The notes under the pieces: model-generated
What the model was told of the DNA's origin: nothing
The model's database searches: none
Seen by the model: only the letters and a program-made list of their open reading frames with translations
Made by a program: the position numbers and the translations under genes
Shown here: in pieces, positions 24,799 through 32,098 of the stretch
Position numbering within the stretch: the first letter of the stretch is position 1
How the letters are laid out: every line of letters starts with the position of its first letter
Source of the DNA: Methylohalobius crimeensis 10Ki
GTDB lineage: Bacteria; Pseudomonadota; Gammaproteobacteria; Methylococcales; Methylothermaceae
Length of the DNA: 64,000 nt
Direction of reading: 5' to 3'
Assembly (NCBI RefSeq): GCF_000421465.1
Contig: NZ_ATXB01000001.1
Location: forward strand, 248,001 to 312,000

Positions 24799-25176
24799 GT
24801 GCTGATAGATACAGATGTCATCATTTGGAACTTTCGGGGCAACGAAAAGGCGGCGGATTTGCTTGATTCCCTTGAGAACTTCACGGTCTCATCGGTCACC
24901 TACATGGAACTGGTCCAAGGAATGCGCAACAAGCGTGAACTGCGAGCCCTGCGCGCTGCGCTGAAGGGATGGCAAGTCCAAATCGCGCACGTCACCGAAG
25001 GCATTTCCGCTCGGGCCGCGTTTTTGGTTGAGGAATTCTACCTGTCCAATGCGATAAGAGTGGCAGATGCATTGATTGCCGCCACCGCGCTTGAGTACGG
25101 CGCCAAATTGCTTACCGCAAACGATAAGCACTATCGTGTTATCGAACAACTGGAGATCGAAATCTTTCGACCGTGA
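24799..25176 (+). CDS. vapC: PIN-domain toxin VapC
   Basis: GTG 24799, with GTGAGG just upstream, starts MLIDTDVIIWNFRGNEKAAD, which carries the first catalytic Asp. TVSSVTYMELVQGM carries the Glu, and RVADALIAATALEYGAKLLT then ANDKHY carry the last acids. All four expected acidic residues are present in the 125-residue protein, so it is a likely active RNase. GTG 24787 is an alternative start that would overlap the antitoxin. Confidence 0.85.
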   Translation: MLIDTDVIIWNFRGNEKAADLLDSLENFTVSSVTYMELVQGMRNKRELRALRAALKGWQVQIAHVTEGISARAAFLVEEFYLSNAIRVADALIAATALEYGAKLLTANDKHYRVIEQLEIEIFRP

Positions 25177-25247
25177 GCGAAGGGCTCACCTGGATGCAAA
25201 TAAACAGGCCCTTTACCCAACGCGATTATCCACAGGAGGCCAAAACC

Positions 25248-25490
25248 ATGGCGACCTTTGCCGAACGATTCACGCAGGAAGGGATTCAGAAAGGAGTTCA
25301 GCAGGGCATCGCTGCCGAGCGTGACCTGCTGTTGCGTTTGGTGCAAAAACGCTTTGGAGAGCCTTGTGCCCGGCGGGCCGCGCCGTTGCTGGAGGCCGTC
25401 ACCGATCCCGATCGTCTGGCCGAGATCGGCGAATGGATTCTGGATGCCGAGGACGAGGGGACATTCCTGCGCCGGTTGGAGGAATTTTAA
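25248..25490 (+). CDS. Second type of Rpn-like C-terminal domain protein
   Basis: AGGAGG at 25234-25239 lies 8 nt before ATG 25248, which opens an 80-residue frame: ATFAERFTQEGIQKGVQQGI, then LLLRLVQKRFG and EIGEWILDAEDEGTFLRRLE. This is the G-x3-G linker plus DUF4351-like helices of Rpn-family proteins, but from a different lineage than the other three copies. The frame is open upstream to 25173, where it may be the residue of a nuclease part. It could be translated by itself from the strong site. Confidence 0.6.
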   Translation: MATFAERFTQEGIQKGVQQGIAAERDLLLRLVQKRFGEPCARRAAPLLEAVTDPDRLAEIGEWILDAEDEGTFLRRLEEF

Positions 25491-25513
25491 GTTTTAGCAA
25501 AAGGTGTTTGATT

Positions 25514-25634
25514 CCTTTTTTGGCGTATACACCATACAGGAAATCGCGGATTATTTTCAGGTACACTACTCCACTGTTATCCGGGCAGTGCATTGGCTCG
25601 AAGGGACAGTTGCTGGATTGCAAGACCTGACCCC
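25514..25634 (+). pseudogene. RAYT C-terminal remnant followed by REP-like repeats
   Basis: In one frame the sequence reads VYTIQEIADYFQVHYSTVIR then AVHWLEG, the helix-turn-helix found at the C terminus of REP-associated tyrosine transposases. It runs directly into GATTGCAAGACCTGACCCC. AAGACCTGACCCCTCACCTT then occurs twice in tandem (25622-25661). The rest of the transposase is missing. The junction links the B-type repeats of this window to this RAYT lineage. Confidence 0.65.
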
Positions 25635-25680
25635 TCACCTTAAGACCTGACCCCTCACCTTAATGAACCCCCGATCCCTT

Positions 25681-26655
25681 ATGATGGAAGAATCACGCAA
25701 TGACTACGACAGTCCATGGAAGGAAGCGCTGGAGAAGCGGTTTCCGGAATTTCTCGCTCTCCTGTTCCCGTCCATTTATGCGGAGGTGGACTGGCGCCGG
25801 GGTCAAGTCTTTTTGGACAAGGAACTGCAACAGGTGGTTCAAGATGCCCAGTTGGGCCGGCGTTACGCGGATAAACTGGTGAAGGTGTGGGCCCGGGACG
25901 GGACCGAAGCCTGGGTACTCATTCACGTGGAAGTCCAGGGCGAGGCGGAGAAAGCGTTTGCCGAAAGGATGTATGTCTACCATTACCGGCTTTTTGACCG
26001 GTATCGCGTGGACGTGGTGAGTTTGGGTGTTTTGGCCGACACCACGATGACTTTTCGTCCCGACGGCTACCGGTGGCAGCGGTGGGGATGCGAGCTCACC
26101 TTTCGGTTTCCCGTGGTGAAACTGCTGGACTGGGAGGGACGCTGGTTGGAGCTGGAGACCAGCGACAATGTATTTGCCGTGGTGGTGATGGCCCAGCTTC
26201 GGGCGAAGACGAGCCGGGATGCCGACGAGCGCGGCGATTGGAAATTCCGGCTGGTGCGGCTTTTGTATGAGCGGGGGTACGAACGGGCGCTCATCCTGGA
26301 ATTGTTCCGGCTGATCGACTGGATGATCCGGTTACCCGACGGGTTGGAACGACAGTTTCTGGAATCGGTGTATCGACTTGAGGAGGCGAAGAAGATGCCT
26401 TATGTAACCAGTGCCGAACGGTTTGGAATCGAAAAGGGAAAGCAGCAAGGGCTACAGCAGGGAAAGCAGCAAGGGCTACAGCAGGGACTGCAGCAGGGGG
26501 AAGCGGCGATTCTTCTGCGTTTGATCGAACGCAAATACGGCGCGGAAGCGGCGGCGGCCTGCCGGGAGCGGGTATTGCAGGCGGATGCCGAGACCTTGCT
26601 GGTCTGGTCCGAGCGGATTCTGAGCGCCGACACCCTCGACGAGGTATTCCGTTGA
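25681..26655 (+). CDS. Rpn/PD-(D/E)XK nuclease-family protein, full length
   Basis: The 324-residue protein starts MMEESRNDYDSPWKEALEKR. The nuclease fold spans about 25-160: the D of ADKLVKVW and the E-x-Q of WVLIHVEVQGEAEKAF give the D...ExQ variant active site. A helical middle follows, then GLERQFLESVYRLEEAKKMP, a (K/G)QQGLQQG repeat and a DUF4351-like end. Rpn proteins are DNA nucleases implicated in recombination and phage defence. ATG 25681 aligns with the start of the short copy at 23204; ATG 25663 is possible. An internal start is annotated separately. Confidence 0.82.
   Translation: MMEESRNDYDSPWKEALEKRFPEFLALLFPSIYAEVDWRRGQVFLDKELQQVVQDAQLGRRYADKLVKVWARDGTEAWVLIHVEVQGEAEKAFAERMYVYHYRLFDRYRVDVVSLGVLADTTMTFRPDGYRWQRWGCELTFRFPVVKLLDWEGRWLELETSDNVFAVVVMAQLRAKTSRDADERGDWKFRLVRLLYERGYERALILELFRLIDWMIRLPDGLERQFLESVYRLEEAKKMPYVTSAERFGIEKGKQQGLQQGKQQGLQQGLQQGEAAILLRLIERKYGAEAAAACRERVLQADAETLLVWSERILSADTLDEVFR
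26381..26397 (+). promoter_or_regulatory. Intragenic Shine-Dalgarno and ATG inside the rpn gene
   Basis: AGGAGG (26381-26386), 8 nt, then ATG (26395-26397), in frame with the rpn gene at codon 239. The same arrangement, AGGAG(G) then about 8 nt then ATG, occurs in the copies at 23316, 24277 and 25234. Rpn proteins of E. coli are known to produce a C-terminal small protein from an internal start that blocks the nuclease. This site is well placed to do the same. Confidence 0.55.
26395..26655 (+). CDS. Putative short Rpn C-terminal product (intragenic)
   Basis: If translated from ATG 26395, this in-frame product has 86 residues: MPYVTSAERFGIEKGKQQGL, the Gln/Gly repeat, then LLRLIERKYGAEAAAACRER and a last helix ending DEVFR. 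It contains only the C-terminal domain of the nuclease. By analogy with E. coli Rpn short forms it would bind and restrain the full-length protein. The evidence is the strong internal ribosome site and its conservation; expression is not shown. Confidence 0.4.
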   Translation: MPYVTSAERFGIEKGKQQGLQQGKQQGLQQGLQQGEAAILLRLIERKYGAEAAAACRERVLQADAETLLVWSERILSADTLDEVFR

Positions 26656-26749
26656 GAAGGAACGGGAGGCTGCAAGTGTCTGACCTTTTTCCTTTTGTTT
26701 TTTTCGTGTAGCTGAAGATGGGAGAAATCGTGTCTGAACCCATTTTTCC

Positions 26750-26790
26750 TCCTACACGGTTATCGAGCAGAACCGGGTCAGGTTTCGCCG
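26750..26790 (+). pseudogene. DUF5615 toxin 3' fragment
   Basis: CTACACGGTTATCGAGCAGA at about 26753-26772, with the following bases, repeats the last codons of the DUF5615 toxin (24141-24182; CYTVIEQ-RVRFR). It sits after a degenerate A-type motif (GTGTCTGAACCC at 26730) and before the third mntA. It shows that a cassette like 23204-24212 once continued here and was mostly deleted. Confidence 0.6.
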
Positions 26791-26846
26791 GCTGCAAGTA
26801 TCTGCCCCCTTTTTTCTAAATGGAAAATAAAGGTCAATCATCAGCG

Positions 26847-27146
26847 ATGCGCTTAAGCCCTGGGCAAAGAGATACGATACGAAAAAAAGTAAAATCCGCG
26901 TTTGGCCGTGGTGCACGCATCTTTTTATTCGGTTCGCGATTGGACGATGCGGCGCGAGGCGGAGACATTGATCTCTACGTGGAAGTGGGCTACCTGCTTC
27001 CAAATCGTGCCGCCGCGGCCAGTCGTTTGATCGCTGAATTGCAGTGTGTCTTGGGTGATCAGTCAATCGATGTCGTGCTCGTCGATCCCGGCACCCAGCC
27101 GCAACCCGTGCATGAGATTGCGCGGCGGCAGGGGGTAGCCTTATGA
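26847..27146 (+). CDS. mntA: MntA-type nucleotidyltransferase antitoxin (third copy)
   Basis: The product has about 99 residues with LFGSRLDDAARGGDIDLYVE (GS-x9-DxD) and a C terminus QPVHEIARRQGVAL close to the 15842 copy. ATG 26847 is chosen by alignment; ATG 26820 would add nine residues. It overlaps the next frame by ATGA (27143-27146). Its toxin partner is cut short, so here the antitoxin outlives the toxin. Confidence 0.78.
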   Translation: MRLSPGQRDTIRKKVKSAFGRGARIFLFGSRLDDAARGGDIDLYVEVGYLLPNRAAAASRLIAELQCVLGDQSIDVVLVDPGTQPQPVHEIARRQGVAL

Positions 27147-27316
27147 AGACGGGAAATCATGGGCGTTTGATGTTCCTTTTGGAGACAGTAGAGAAGGAAG
27201 GACGTCATTTGGTGGGGACGACCAACCGATTGTTTTCCGAAACGATCGATGCCGCCTGGGCGCGCTTTGGTCGCTCGATGCCGAATTGGCCATCTCTGCT
27301 GCTCGAGAAACCATAG
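27143..27316 (+). pseudogene. Truncated HepT-like HEPN toxin
   Basis: The 57-residue frame reads RLMFLLETVEKEGRHLVGTT and NRLFSETIDAAWARFGR, the start of the HEPN protein at 16138 (FLVRVVNKERRHLLVTFHRL ... RFGRLQ). An internal deletion and frameshift then lead to TAG at 27314. The RX4HXY catalytic part is absent. Six nt later comes ATCGTGTCTGACCC (27322-27335), the A-type repeat, so the end of the gene seems to have been replaced by the repeat. Confidence 0.7.
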
Positions 27317-27556
27317 GGAAAATCGTGTCTGACCCTTTTTTTCCTCTTTTTTTCCTTCGCAATGGGTTGGGATCTGGAGCCTTGCAGTGTATTTGAGAGA
27401 TTGGGGTTTTTCCCAACAGATATTTTCATGCTATTGACATGGGCTGGCTAAATGGTGACCCCTCCTGACCCTCCTTGGCAACGTATGAATCCGGAAGGGT
27501 TTTGCTGAGTCATCGTCAATGACGAAAAGCCATCATAGATTGTTTGGGAATAACGG
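27317..27556. other. Boundary region before the nonulosonic acid genes
   Basis: It holds the A-type motif ATCGTGTCTGACCC at 27322-27335 followed by a T-rich run, then no gene. A drop in GC content starts about here. The promoter of the next operon is expected near 27520-27550, but I cannot pick a clear -35/-10 pair. Confidence 0.35.
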
Positions 27557-29194
27557 ATGAAGACTATTGTAATAATTCCAGCCCGTGGCGGCTCGAAAGG
27601 TATTCCAAGAAAAAATCTTCGACCGCTTGCAGGGAAGCCCCTCATCTACTATTCGATACGAGCCGCTAATTTAGCAGCGAATATCAACCGGGTAGTTGTA
27701 TCAACGGAAGATGACGAAATCGCGCTTTTTGCGCAGCGATTTGGCGCTACGGTGTTAAAACGCCCGGGTTTTCTTTCTGCCGATAGCACTACGCTCGATC
27801 CCGTTATTGAGCACGCGGTAAGTGCTGCAGAAGAAAAGTGGGATGAGATATATGATCGCATTCTTACTGTTCAACCAACATCACCGCTTGTGACCGCCGA
27901 TGACATTGAGCGAGTATGTGAATGTTTAGCTCAGGGACGTTACGATACTGCTATCACCGTGGTTGATGATCGCCATCTAACTTGGGGCATGCAGGATGGT
28001 GTTCCTGTGCCTAATTACAGTGAAAGGCTAAATCGGCAGCAATTACCGCCTCTTTTCAAGGAAACCGGCGCGATCGTGGGCTGCACGCGAAAGCAGATTA
28101 AGACCGGTACGAGAATTGGAACCTCCGTTGGATTGGTTGAAATGCCGGTCGAGCGAAGCGTGGACATAGATACCTTTTCAGATTGGTATCTGTGTGATGG
28201 GTTGTTAAAGCGAAAAAGAATCGTCTTCGCGGTCGTTGGGTATGCTGAGGTCGGGCTTGGGCACGCCTATAGAGCGGTAACGTTGGCGCATGAATTCATT
28301 CCGCATGAACTTATCTTTGTTTGCGAAGAACAAAGTGAACTCGCTGCAAACCATATAAGAAGCCATAACTACAATGTGAAGATTTGTCCTGACGGAATGC
28401 CTGGTGAAATAATTATCACGTTGGAACCGGATTTGGTGATAAACGATGTTCTCGACACAAGCGTCGGTTATGTTGAGGAGCTCAAAAGTTCCGGAGCCGT
28501 CGTTGTTAATTTCGAGGATATGGGATCTGGAGCTAACAAAGCAGATCTCGTGATTAATGCTTTGTATCCGAAACAAATGCCATCGGATAACATTCTAGTT
28601 GGGCCAAAATACTTTTGTATTAGGGATGAGTTTTTATTTACGCCCCATAATGTTTTGAATGCTGGCGTAGAGCGGATGTTGATAACGTTCGGTGGTGTCG
28701 ATGAAGGTAATTTAACGCAGCGTGTGTTAGATATATTGTTGGACTTTTGTGAGTCAAAGAAAATTGAAATCGATATAGTCATAGGGCCCGGATACAGGCA
28801 CAAAGAGTCCCTGGAGAGTGCTGTTGGTGGAGCAAATTTCGTGACCTTAGTAGACAGTACGACGCGGATTTCGGACTATATGGCGAGGGCTGACATAGCA
28901 GTAACGTCGGGCGGTAGAACGGTTCTGGAATTAGCAGCTCTAGAAGTACCAACAATTGTTATATGTCAAAACCAGCGTGAGACGACTCATGCTTTTGCAT
29001 CAAGTGAAAACGGGGTTATTAACTTAGGGTACCGTGATCTCGTATCAGATGAAGAAATTAAGGCGGCAGTGATAAAAGTGGTGGAAGACTCGGCGCTCCG
29101 GGAAAGAATGAGAAAGAAAGCAAGGGCTCTTGACCTTAGCAAGGGAAAACGCCGAGTCGTTAGAAAGATCCTGTCTCTAATGGACAATCAATGA
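27557..29194 (+). CDS. Fused CMP-nonulosonate synthetase and PseG-like protein
   Basis: The 545-residue protein has two domains. Residues 1-215 are a NeuA/PseF/LegF cytidylyltransferase: IIPARGGSKGIPRKNLRPLA near the start, then VQPTSPL and the metal-binding DIDTFSDW. Residues about 220-545 resemble PseG, the GT-B-like UDP-sugar hydrolase: GLGHAYRAVTLA, NDVLDTS, TFGGVDEGN and ADIAVTSGGRTVLELAAL. It would both make the nonulosonic acid precursor by removing UDP and activate the sugar with CTP. It overlaps neuB by 4 nt. Pseudaminic or legionaminic acid cannot be told apart here. Confidence 0.85.
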   Translation: MKTIVIIPARGGSKGIPRKNLRPLAGKPLIYYSIRAANLAANINRVVVSTEDDEIALFAQRFGATVLKRPGFLSADSTTLDPVIEHAVSAAEEKWDEIYDRILTVQPTSPLVTADDIERVCECLAQGRYDTAITVVDDRHLTWGMQDGVPVPNYSERLNRQQLPPLFKETGAIVGCTRKQIKTGTRIGTSVGLVEMPVERSVDIDTFSDWYLCDGLLKRKRIVFAVVGYAEVGLGHAYRAVTLAHEFIPHELIFVCEEQSELAANHIRSHNYNVKICPDGMPGEIIITLEPDLVINDVLDTSVGYVEELKSSGAVVVNFEDMGSGANKADLVINALYPKQMPSDNILVGPKYFCIRDEFLFTPHNVLNAGVERMLITFGGVDEGNLTQRVLDILLDFCESKKIEIDIVIGPGYRHKESLESAVGGANFVTLVDSTTRISDYMARADIAVTSGGRTVLELAALEVPTIVICQNQRETTHAFASSENGVINLGYRDLVSDEEIKAAVIKVVEDSALRERMRKKARALDLSKGKRRVVRKILSLMDNQ

Positions 29195-30282
29195 ACACTA
29201 AAGGTGGGGTTATGAAGCCGAGGTTTATGATTGGTGGTAAAATAGTTGGTGACCCTCTAAGTCCATATATTATTGCGGAGATTGGTGTTAATCACGAAGG
29301 TGACATTAACCTGGCAAAGCGGTTGATTGAAGAAGCGGCCGACGCCGGTGCGCACGCTGCGAAGTTTCAGTCGTATAAAGCAGACAAAATTGCTTCGAAA
29401 AACAGTCCAGCCTATTGGGACCAAAGCGAGGAACCGACGAAGAGCCAATATGAGCTTTTCAGGAAGTACGACTCCTTCGGACCAGAGGAATATGAAAAGC
29501 TGGCAGAGCATTGTCGGAAAATTGGGATACATTTCATGTCGACGCCATTCGACCTGGATGCGGTCGAGTTCTTGTCACCTCTCGTTCCGGCCTTCAAAAT
29601 AGCTTCGGCCGATATAACGAATGTTCCGTTGTTGAGAGCATGCGCAAGAACGGGCAAGCCTCTCATTATGTCCACCGGAGCAGCAACTTTGCCGGAAATT
29701 GAATTCGCGGTTCAGACTGCAAAGGGGGCAGGGGCCCGTGAACTGGCCCTCCTGCATTGTGTTTTGAACTATCCCACTCCAGAAGACAATGCACAACTCG
29801 GCGTAATTCGGACGCTCCTCAGGAGCTTCCCAGAGTTGGTCATCGGCTATTCCGATCACGTGGTTCCTGATGAAACGATAAGTTCTCTGGAAGTGGCGAT
29901 GCTGCTTGGTGCTTCTATTTTGGAAAAGCACTTTACACACGATAAGAAGCTTCCAGGCAATGACCACTACCATGCAATGAACAAGGAAGATCTGCAGAGG
30001 TTCGTGAGCAAAGCGAAAAAATACGAGACTCTCGTTGCAAACTCCGGTAAGTCCGTGGCCAAGGAGAGTGCGGCACGAAAACATGCGCGCCGAAGTATCG
30101 TCGCAGCAAGAACCCTGCAAAAGGGCCATGTCATTAGAGAAGAGGACCTTATTGCTAAACGACCGGCGCATGGGATAAGTCCCATCCATTGGGACGATGT
30201 GATCGGCCGAGAGGTCACAACCGATATAGGCGAGGATGTACTCGTAGGGTGGGAGATGCTAGGTCAGCGCAGGTCAGCATGA
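29191..30282 (+). CDS. neuB: Nonulosonic acid synthase (NeuB/PseI/LegI family)
   Basis: The 363-residue protein has a TIM barrel with IIAEIGVNHEGDINLAKRLI, AAKFQSYKADKI, MSTPFD, KIASADITNVPLL, STGAATL, GYSDHV and EKHFTHDKKLPGNDH. A C-terminal SAF/antifreeze-like domain follows (SIVAARTLQKGHVIREEDLI). It condenses phosphoenolpyruvate with a six-carbon amino sugar to give a nine-carbon acid. The start at 29191 overlaps the previous stop; ATG 29212 is the other option. The following gene again overlaps by 4 nt. Confidence 0.93.
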   Translation: MNTKGGVMKPRFMIGGKIVGDPLSPYIIAEIGVNHEGDINLAKRLIEEAADAGAHAAKFQSYKADKIASKNSPAYWDQSEEPTKSQYELFRKYDSFGPEEYEKLAEHCRKIGIHFMSTPFDLDAVEFLSPLVPAFKIASADITNVPLLRACARTGKPLIMSTGAATLPEIEFAVQTAKGAGARELALLHCVLNYPTPEDNAQLGVIRTLLRSFPELVIGYSDHVVPDETISSLEVAMLLGASILEKHFTHDKKLPGNDHYHAMNKEDLQRFVSKAKKYETLVANSGKSVAKESAARKHARRSIVAARTLQKGHVIREEDLIAKRPAHGISPIHWDDVIGREVTTDIGEDVLVGWEMLGQRRSA

Positions 30283-31427
30283 TGACAGATAAACCTTATT
30301 ATGTTCTCTTGACGGGATCTAAGAATAATGCCGGCGATTTCCTGATTAAGCATAGAGCAAAGCAATTACTTCAGAAGCTTCGCTCTGACCGAGAGTTGGT
30401 TGACCTAAATGGATGGATGCCGTTTGACGATAGCAGTCTGGACGTCGTTAACCGGGCCAAGGCTTTGATTCTGCTCGGCGGGCCGGCTCTTCAGAAGAAA
30501 ATGCGACCGAAAGTATACGGGCTCGTGGACGACCTTTCTAAAATTCGAGTACCGATTGTAACGGCGGGCATCGGATGGTACTCCCCAAATGGTGAATGGA
30601 AAGACACACACGACTATGCGCTTAATCAGCAGACTCATGAATTGCTCGATCGAATTGCGGGCGATGCTTTTCTATCGAGTGTTCGGGATTACCACACCCT
30701 AAACACGCTGCATTCGCTCGGATATTCTAATTATGCGATGACCGGCTGCCCGGCATTGTATAGCTGGGAGAACTTGGGTAAACCGGTACAGCTCGGTGAT
30801 GTAAATAGAGTCGCCTTTTCCTTGGGTGTGGGGATGAAATCGTCCCGACGTATGGAACGCCAGATGCGGTCCGCCATACTCTGTACCGCGGAGGAGTTTT
30901 CCGGGGCCGATTTGAGCGTCGTCTTCCACCACGGTCTGTCCGACAATTACCTCAGCTCTCCCGGCGTAACGAAAGAGCTGTACAAAGCTAACAAGCGCAT
31001 GGCAGCTTGGCTGGACAGCGAGAACATAGCTTATATCGATGTGTCAGGTTCAGCGGAGGCTTTGATCGAGCACTACAGCGGTATGGATTTTCATATCGGA
31101 TACAGGGTTCATGCACACATTTTTATGAGCAGCATATCCAAGCCATCGATTCTGCTAAACGAAGATGGGCGAGGGAAGGCGCTGGGCAAAGTTCTTGGGG
31201 GGACGTCCCTGGATGCGTATGAAATGGTTCAGCACAACAAGGTAATAATCATTGCTAACAGGGTCGGTATTCCAATAGATACTATGCGCCCGGCACGGGG
31301 GTTTCTCAATGATCTGCGTCGGCTAATCCGGTACGAGAAAGAGCTGGGGGTCAGGTTACAGGAGCCGAGAGATCGTATTGACCGGCATTTCCCCGTGATG
31401 AAAACCTTCATGGAAAGACTACCGTGA
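30279..31427 (+). CDS. Polysaccharide pyruvyltransferase family protein
   Basis: The 382-residue protein from ATG 30279 (ATGA overlap with neuB) reads YYVLLTGSKNNAGDFLIKHR at the start, LILLGGPALQKK, and YSGMDFHIGYRVHAHIFMSS near the C terminus. This is the CsaB/PssM-like GT-B family with the conserved G-R-H-H motif. Such enzymes add pyruvate ketals to sugars, giving acidic surface polymers. The GxRxH and N-GD motifs are present. The acceptor sugar is unknown. Confidence 0.82.
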   Translation: MMTDKPYYVLLTGSKNNAGDFLIKHRAKQLLQKLRSDRELVDLNGWMPFDDSSLDVVNRAKALILLGGPALQKKMRPKVYGLVDDLSKIRVPIVTAGIGWYSPNGEWKDTHDYALNQQTHELLDRIAGDAFLSSVRDYHTLNTLHSLGYSNYAMTGCPALYSWENLGKPVQLGDVNRVAFSLGVGMKSSRRMERQMRSAILCTAEEFSGADLSVVFHHGLSDNYLSSPGVTKELYKANKRMAAWLDSENIAYIDVSGSAEALIEHYSGMDFHIGYRVHAHIFMSSISKPSILLNEDGRGKALGKVLGGTSLDAYEMVQHNKVIIIANRVGIPIDTMRPARGFLNDLRRLIRYEKELGVRLQEPRDRIDRHFPVMKTFMERLP

Positions 31428-32098
31428 CTGCCAAGACTATTGTTAAATCGGTCATTAACCGCATGAGGCTCGCCGGGAAAGGGAATTTCATTTCGAATTT
31501 TGAAGGGATATCGGTTTCGGCGAAGATCGATAACAGCCGGTTTGAGGAGGGCGTGAGAGTAGCGGGCGGCGCTAGCCTCACCGGTGCGAAAGTGGGGCGG
31601 TTTTCATCTGTTGGAAGAGGCTCAAAAGTTTCCCATTGTGAGATAGGCAACTTCTGCGCGATCTCATGGGATTGCACTGTGAATGCTGTCTTTCATCCGC
31701 TAGACCACGCGAGTGTAAATGCGTTTCCGTATGCTCCCGAAATGGGCGGTTTCGTTAGTAGCAGGAAGCAGGAGCACCGGGTGGTCAGGCTCGGGAATGA
31801 CGTTTGGCTGGGCGCTAATGCGATCATCATGCCGGGCATAACCATAGGGGATGGCGCTGTCGTAGGGGCCGGCTCCATTGTAACAAGAGACGTGGGCCCT
31901 TATCAGATTGTCGCCGGGAACCCGGCTCGGCGATTGCGAGATCGATTTGAACCCGAAATCGTGGATGAATTGCTTGAGATCAGGTGGTGGGATTGGCCGG
32001 TGCGCGCTTTGAAGATGCATGTTGCGCTCTTCCAAGAGCCTATATCCAGAAGTGTTGTCGATAAGCTTAAGCGGGTTGGCAAAAGCATTCGTGATTAA
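31424..32098 (+). CDS. Hexapeptide-repeat acyltransferase
   Basis: The 224-residue left-handed beta-helix protein has KVGRFSSVGRGSKVSHCEIG, GNFCAISWDCTVNAVFHP with a catalytic-type His, and LGNDVWLGANAIIMPGITIG followed by GDGAVVGAGSIVTRDV. It resembles CatB/VatD-type O-acetyltransferases that modify sugars. GTG 31424 overlaps the previous stop by 4 nt. It probably acetylates a sugar of the locus II glycan. Confidence 0.87.
   Translation: MTAKTIVKSVINRMRLAGKGNFISNFEGISVSAKIDNSRFEEGVRVAGGASLTGAKVGRFSSVGRGSKVSHCEIGNFCAISWDCTVNAVFHPLDHASVNAFPYAPEMGGFVSSRKQEHRVVRLGNDVWLGANAIIMPGITIGDGAVVGAGSIVTRDVGPYQIVAGNPARRLRDRFEPEIVDELLEIRWWDWPVRALKMHVALFQEPISRSVVDKLKRVGKSIRD

Noticed and set aside
25619-25661. 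CRISPR array from the tandem AAGACCTGACCCCTCACCTT units
   Set aside because: Only two units without unique spacers; they match the dispersed REP-like B family instead.
32019-32090. Upstream ATG for the second flippase
   Set aside because: It would overlap the acyltransferase by 80 nt and adds residues that do not resemble a flippase N terminus; GTG 32091 fits better.
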